From: Udeniomyces pyricola
Taxonomy: Eukaryota; Basidiomycota; Tremellomycetes; Cystofilobasidiales; Mrakiaceae
DNA length: 64,000 bases
Direction of reading: 5' to 3'
NCBI GenBank assembly: GCA_039545295.1
Contig: BCIK01000001.1
Span: 1,426,001-1,490,000, forward strand
Below, in pieces: positions 57,414 to 64,000 of the stretch. The notes under the pieces are model-generated. The model did not search any database. It was not told the origin of the DNA and saw only the letters and a list, made by a program, of their open reading frames with translations. Position numbers and translations under genes: made by a program. Each line of letters begins with the position of its first letter. Positions within the stretch are counted from its first letter, which is position 1.

Positions 57414-58837
57414 TTACGCTCCGCCACCTTTGAGCAACGCCTCGAACCCTTCCTTCGTAACGCCACCATGGGCTCTCTCCCGTCCACCCCGACCGAGAAT
57501 GTTGTCTTTGCCTTTGTGCTTCTTTGGGTCCGCCACCGGTTGAGGCGCCGCGAGGGTTTTCCGTTCGGCGGATTCGTCCTCGGCTTGAGAGGAGGAAGTG
57601 AGGATCGTGTTGAATAGACGGACGACTGCAGGTGAGCGTGGGTGGGTGGGTGGGTGTGGGGGTTAGGAAAGGGTGGAAAAAGGGGTGAGGGGAAGAAGAA
57701 GAAAGCAGAAGAAGAGATTGGTCAGTTCTACGACAAGGAATAGAAGACCAAGGGAGAAGAAGAAGGAAAAAAAAAGAGAAGAACGAGAAGAAAAAAAAAA
57801 AAAAACCAGAACAGATGTATGTATGTATGTATGTATGTATGTATGTNCGTGACATGGATACGTACCACCTTTCTGAGCGACCTTCCTCAACGCCCTCTCC
57901 CATTCCTGTCCTCCAACTCCATCTTCCCTCCCACCCCACCCTCCAATCACATCCGTAATCCTTCCTTTATCCTCCCTCTCCTTCCTACTCACTTCCAATA
58001 CGCGTCGGGCTCGGTTCTCGAGTTGACGGGCGTCGATCGTCTTTTTGATCGACGGCGCGAGAGAGAGGATGTTGGTCGATTGGATCTGGGACGTCGTTCG
58101 TTTCGATGGACGCGTCGTCGTCGTCGTCGTTGAGGAAGAAGAAGCGGGGAGAGGGGTAGAGTTGGAAGAAGAAGGTCCGGTAGGGTTGGTAGAGAGAATA
58201 GTCGTGAGGAGCGATCCAAAAGTCGATGGTGAAGTCGCTCGACGTTTACGCTCTAAGGGGGAAGGGTAAAAAAGGGAAAAGAGAAAATGGGATCATGTCG
58301 CGTGGAGGAAAGAATGGAATCATCAGAAACGTGTTGTCATCGCGAGAGAGAAAGAGAGAGAGAGAGAGAGCGAGAAGAAGAAGAAGGAGAGGATAAGAAA
58401 AGACAGCATCTGGGATGAAAACCCTGCCATATGACTGAGCGGGACAAGAAAACAAGAGAAATATAGAGCCACAAGACGTATCCTGAAGAAAAAAAAAGGT
58501 TGAAGAAACGAAGCCAAAAAAAAAAAAAGGTACGAAAATACGAACTCGCCGTCTTCTTGCTCTTGGCCGGTCCTCGCTCCTCGAGTTCATCGTCCGTGTT
58601 CATCCCTTCGACATCAAACTCATCCTGATCGTCATCGTCCCCATCGTCCTCCATCTCACTGAGCCCACCATCGTCCGAAGAGGGATCTTGGTTATCTCCC
58701 TCGTCGTCGGTATGAGCATCGGAACCTTGGTCGTCGGCCTCCTGTTGGCGCTTCTTGGAAAGCTTGACGGACGCGGCGGGTTGGCGAGTCCCCGAGGCGG
58801 ACATGGTAAGCTTGGATTTCTTGGGTTGAGGAGCCAT
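57414..58837 (-). CDS. RRP15: ribosomal RNA processing protein Rrp15
   Basis: Nucleolar factor needed for large-subunit pre-rRNA processing. Exon 1 reads MAPQPKKSKLTMSASGTRQ (ATG at 58835-58837), followed by a strongly acidic stretch (DDDDQDEFDVEGMNTDDELE). After an intron comes KRRATSPSTFGSLLTTIL, a conserved opening of the Rrp15 domain, then LSLAPSIKKTIDARQLENRA and ERALRKVAQKG, which joins after another intron to VVRLFNTILTSSSQAED. VAQKGVVRLFN is the family hallmark. The tail is HGGVTKEGFEALLKGGGA with TAA at 57414-57416. The second intron contains a GTAT repeat with one N base. The frame is open upstream of the chosen ATG, but the upstream part has no family resemblance. Confidence 0.88.
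57815..57846. repeat. GTAT tetranucleotide microsatellite
   Basis: Eight ATGT units in an Rrp15 intron, ending at an N base (57847). Confidence 0.85.
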
Positions 58838-60267
58838 GGGTGGTTGAGATGGAAGAAAGGACTGGTAGAGCAAGCGAGTGATGTAGCAAGGAAGCAGGCC
58901 TCGGGACGAGGAGGGGTCGGCGGTGGTGGTTGGGGTTGTACGTGGTGGCCGGTGGTGGGGTTCAAGATTTCGGCTAGCTCCTTCTTCCAACGACGACGTC
59001 GCGGCCTGAGCCAATGCCATAATTCTAATGCAGCACCCAAGCAAGATATTCCAGCTGCATTCTTCATCATCTTCAACCGCCCCCCTCTCGTCGACGTGCA
59101 ATTTCATCATGTAGAACGACATTCATACAAGGGGGTCAATCGTTCCCCTTGCACATCAAGAACATGGCCCAATATCGTCCAGCCGCACATCGAGTGTGAT
59201 TCAAGGCCGGTTCTCATAGATCGACACTATGGAACTGCTGGAAGTACTGGAACGATATCCCCACCACCAGGCTGTGCAGCACGCGGAGCGAGCATTCGAT
59301 TCACGCCTTATTCTCTTGCTTGTTCCAGCTTGTTCCTTGCTTGCCCAATTCGCTCTCGCCGCCCGCGGGAGATGGCATGATTGTACACAGTACGTCCCAA
59401 CGTCCACCATATCATCCAACCATCATGACCCAGCATCATGATCGACCATTGTAACCTCGACGTCTCATCCAAGAGCGAAGGGTTCAAGACCGCCTTAATA
59501 CTGAATTGGACCGTCGGTCCCCCGTGGTCGCCGTCCCTTACGTGCGTACCAGGGTCGAGTCCTTCAACTTTATATATATAGAGGGAGAAGATGAAACACG
59601 CATTGATAATAAGCGCGACCTGTCGAGAATGAAGTACTATTAAATATATCAATGACCGGGGCCGATTTGATTATGCATGCAGGATCAACAGCTGATCGTT
59701 TTGATATGCTTCTTTCTTCTCTTTTTGGTTTGGTTTGGTTTGGTTTGGTTTGGTTTGGTTTGGTTTGGTTTGGTTTGGTTTGGTTTGTTTGTGCGTTTGT
59801 TCGTTTGTTCGTGTGTTTATTTGTGATCCTACGATGAATGACAAGAACGGCCCTTACACACACATACACACTCTCTCTCTACATCTTTGTCGTTGGTACT
59901 CTGGATTGGCTAAAACCCTCCTATAAAGCAACGACTATGACCTCACTCAGACGCGGTCACCTCCGTCTCGACTAGCCATGCAAGTCTTCTCAAGCGAGAG
60001 GAAGTCGAATTGAGTGGATGGGCCAAGAAAGACGAGTGTGTGCAGATACACCATGGACAGAGGTCATTAGCAAGAAAAAAAAAGGCCGGTTCACCGCAGG
60101 AAGCGAATCAGAACTTGAAGGAGAGATGCTAGAGAGCGAAGGATGATCATAGAGGCAGTGAAGGATGATTCATTTATTGAGGAGGGTGCTTCAAATCGTA
60201 GTCCTTGTCACGCTTAAACCTAAGTTGGATGGAGAGAAAAGAAGAGAAGAATCGAAAATGAGGGGTT
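58838..60267. other. gene-free spacer
   Basis: About 1.4 kb between the Rrp15 start and the CKS1 stop (both minus strand). It contains the GGTTT pentanucleotide repeat (59727-59787) and a short TA run (59571-59580). Open frames such as 58688-59380 (+) are antisense to the acidic Rrp15 exon or featureless, and I call none. Confidence 0.5.
59727..59787. repeat. GGTTT pentanucleotide tandem repeat
   Basis: Twelve perfect head-to-tail GGTTT units, the most regular microsatellite in the window. Confidence 0.92.
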
Positions 60268-61357
60268 TTAGAGGGTTAGTCCGAGTTGATTGAGTCTATC
60301 GTTGAGATGCTCATCAGAGCGATTCATCATGTGTAATGAATGGTGTAGAGCGGTGGAAGAAGATAGGACGAACAGAAGAATATGAGGTTCTGGCTCATGA
60401 CGAAGGTACATCTCCCAACCGGCACTCTAAAAAAAAACAGAATCGAGAAATCAGTGACTCTTGAACATAATACTCGTATGTTCAGGCAAAAAAAAACAAC
60501 CCCTTTGCCATTCCTTCCACCTATTCTGACGGTACTCTCTTGGTCAATGTAGCAAAGGAGGGGGTTTCCCGTACGAACCTGCCTAATTCCGCATCCTCTC
60601 CATTCGTCCTCAGTCGCGATACCTGCCGGAAGGAACTTGACGAGCTGCTTCGGCAGGGTCACGTGTCTAAACGTTGAGGACAGTCGGACAAAGATGCGTC
60701 ATGGAAACCAGCACAAGGTGGGGGAAGAGGTTTTGGGACGGTCGTCAAGCGGGAAAGATAGAAAGTTGAGAGAAGGGGTCAGAGGCGAATGAGCCGATGG
60801 GAGCGACGGACGCGCGCGCGCGTGCGCGCGGGAACTGGGCAGAAAGAGAGAATGTACCGGTATTCATGCGTGTCGTCTGATGGACAATGTCGGAGACGGA
60901 GACGGGAGCGCGTGAGTACACTGATCGTGAAAGGTTTGGAAGGGGAGAACGCGCCGTGCCAGACTCCCTTTGAGGAGACGAGACGACAAAGGAGCAGAGG
61001 GAAGAGGACGCAACGTACCGGAATACCTGGCCGAGTACTGGATGTAGTCGGCGTATTTCTCGATGGCTTTTTGCTGTGAGGCAAGTGATGACGATGCAAT
61101 AAGGGAGACGATATGATGAGCTGCTGAGGAGAGACGCTAACAGCAGGGTCTCATGCGGAAGGAGAGAGAAAAAGAGAAACGCGTTGGGCGGGAGGGGAGG
61201 AAGAGAGAGATGTTCACCTTTTCAGCCTGGGAGGTTGAGGTGGTCGGTTGGACAGGAGGTGGGTGGCGGAAGGGGGAAAAAGAGGTCGAGGTCAGATGGC
61301 AGACGATGTGAATGGACGATGTACGATAGGACGGACTTGGTTGATCTTTGAGGACAT
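60268..61357 (-). CDS. CKS1: cyclin-dependent kinase regulatory subunit Cks1/Suc1
   Basis: Small protein that docks on CDK1 and guides it to phosphorylated substrates. Small exons join as MSSKINQ (ATG 61355-61357), AEK, QKAIEKYADYIQYSARYS, DDTHEYR, HVTLPKQLVKFLP with EDEWRGCGIRQ, and SAGWEMYLRHEPEPHILLF. YADYIQYS, DD-EYRHV, the GW Trp and HEPEPHILLF are the family's anion-pocket and hinge residues. After LLF the usual K/R-R-P ending is missing: the frame continues VLSSSTALHHSLHMMNR ... LTL to TAA at 60268-60270. One of the other frames would give RP directly after LLF, so this end is odd. An intron near 60810-60830 carries alternating CG repeats. Start codons of CKS1 and CDK1 face each other 551 bp apart. 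Confidence 0.9.
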
Positions 61358-61908
61358 GCTGATGGTTGTGTGGGTGTGATGTGGCTGGTGAATGGGAGAC
61401 TAGCTGTGTTATACTAGGTGGCCGAGACGTAGCTAGTCGGAGGTGCAGGTAGATGGGCGGATGGTTTTGCGGACGAGGCTGATTTCTTGGCCAAGTCGCG
61501 TCGAGAGCGCGTGTACGATAGAGTAATATAATAATAGGATGAATTGTGAATCCACCAACACTTGAGTATTTTGTCAAAATACATATATATATACTGGTCA
61601 TATACTGCATATATACTGCGATATACTGTATATACATATATAACAATCGAGCCTCATCGAAATTCATAGGATATATAATAACAAATCGTCCCAGCATATT
61701 ATCCAAACTTATAATAAGTCATCCATCCAAACATCCCAACATCAGATCACTCACATTTCTAGTACAAGTACAACCCACAGAGGGTACATAGTTCTATACA
61801 CCCACCCTAGTAGCTTGCTAGTCCCTCTTTCCTTCATCCCATCATCCCCCTCCATCATCCCCTCCTTCATCCCCTCCTTCATCCCCTCCTTCATCCCAAC
61901 CGCATCCC
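61358..61908. promoter_or_regulatory. shared divergent promoter of CKS1 and CDK1
   Basis: 551 bp between the two start codons. It contains TA-rich repeats (61579-61640), and repeated CATCCCCTCCTT units (about 61845-61895) form a C/T-rich leader before CDK1. No ACGCGT box is seen inside it. Confidence 0.6.

Positions 61909-64000
<2,092 letters not shown>

Noticed and set aside
58688..59380. 230-residue plus-strand open frame near 59 kb
   Set aside because: Its first part is antisense to the acidic Rrp15 exon (GAC/GTC-rich), which keeps both strands open. The rest has no recognisable domain.
59727..59787. Internal telomere repeat
   Set aside because: GGTTT is not the TTAGGG-type fungal telomere unit, and the tract is flanked by unique sequence.

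Overview
This window is nuclear DNA from an intron-dense fungus, most likely a basidiomycete yeast (a Tremellomycete-type genome is my best guess, not proven). The grounds are: nearly every gene is cut by many short introns (roughly 50-250 bp, GT..AG, CTAAC/CTGAC-like branch sites, pyrimidine tracts). The gene set is fungal (CAP10-like GT90 glycosyltransferase, Sho1 osmosensor, OPT peptide transporter, HXT-type sugar transporter, Pex8-like peroxin). Genes lie close together on both strands. There is no prophage, CRISPR array or bacterial operon structure. I found 21 protein-coding genes. Two are cut by the window edges: the aromatic amino acid decarboxylase at the left and CDK1 at the right.

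Layout. 0-3.7 kb: 3' part of a PLP-dependent aromatic amino acid decarboxylase (+), converging on a LysM protein with a Cys-rich N-terminus (-). 3.9-10.7 kb: two adjacent Golgi-type glycosyltransferases on the minus strand, a CAP10-like GT90 and an O-fucosyltransferase-like protein. 11-16 kb: a FAM72 homologue and histone acetyltransferase HAT1 (both -). 16-17.3 kb: gene-free spacer with a foldback repeat cluster. 17.3-25.3 kb: OPT transporter (-) and ELMO/CED-12 homologue (+), divergent with about 200 bp between start codons. 25.4-25.6 kb: MITE-like hairpin. 26.5-34.1 kb: a methionine/LAT-type amino acid permease and a hexose-transporter-like MFS protein (both +). 34.9-41.1 kb: SZRD1-like SUZ protein, ubiquitin-eS31 fusion, and a large Pex8-like protein ending in the peroxisomal signal AKL (all +). 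42-43.9 kb: secreted polysaccharide lyase 14-type protein (+). 45.2-49.4 kb: Sho1 (-) and a cytochrome b5-domain protein (+), divergent over a promoter holding three ACGCGT boxes. 50.1-53.6 kb: ITFG1/TIP-like FG-GAP membrane protein (-). 54-56.6 kb: XAP5/FAM50 (+). 57.4-58.8 kb: Rrp15 ribosome-assembly factor (-). 60.3-64 kb: CKS1 (-) and CDK1 (+), head to head.

How the genes fit together. Most are unrelated housekeeping genes. The clearest functional pair is CKS1/CDK1: the kinase and its small binding subunit start 551 bp apart in opposite directions. The GT90/O-FucT pair may both serve cell-surface glycan synthesis. The OPT, amino acid permease and sugar transporter genes make the left and middle parts rich in nutrient uptake.

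I did not find an obviously new multi-gene system. The most unusual features are a run of six tiny exons at the start of the sugar transporter, the CKS1/CDK1 arrangement with an apparent frame change at the CKS1 C-terminus, two foldback repeat elements, and poly-C runs next to intron branch sites. Coordinates of spliced genes run from start codon to stop codon including introns. Splice sites were placed by eye from reading frame, GT/AG and family conservation.
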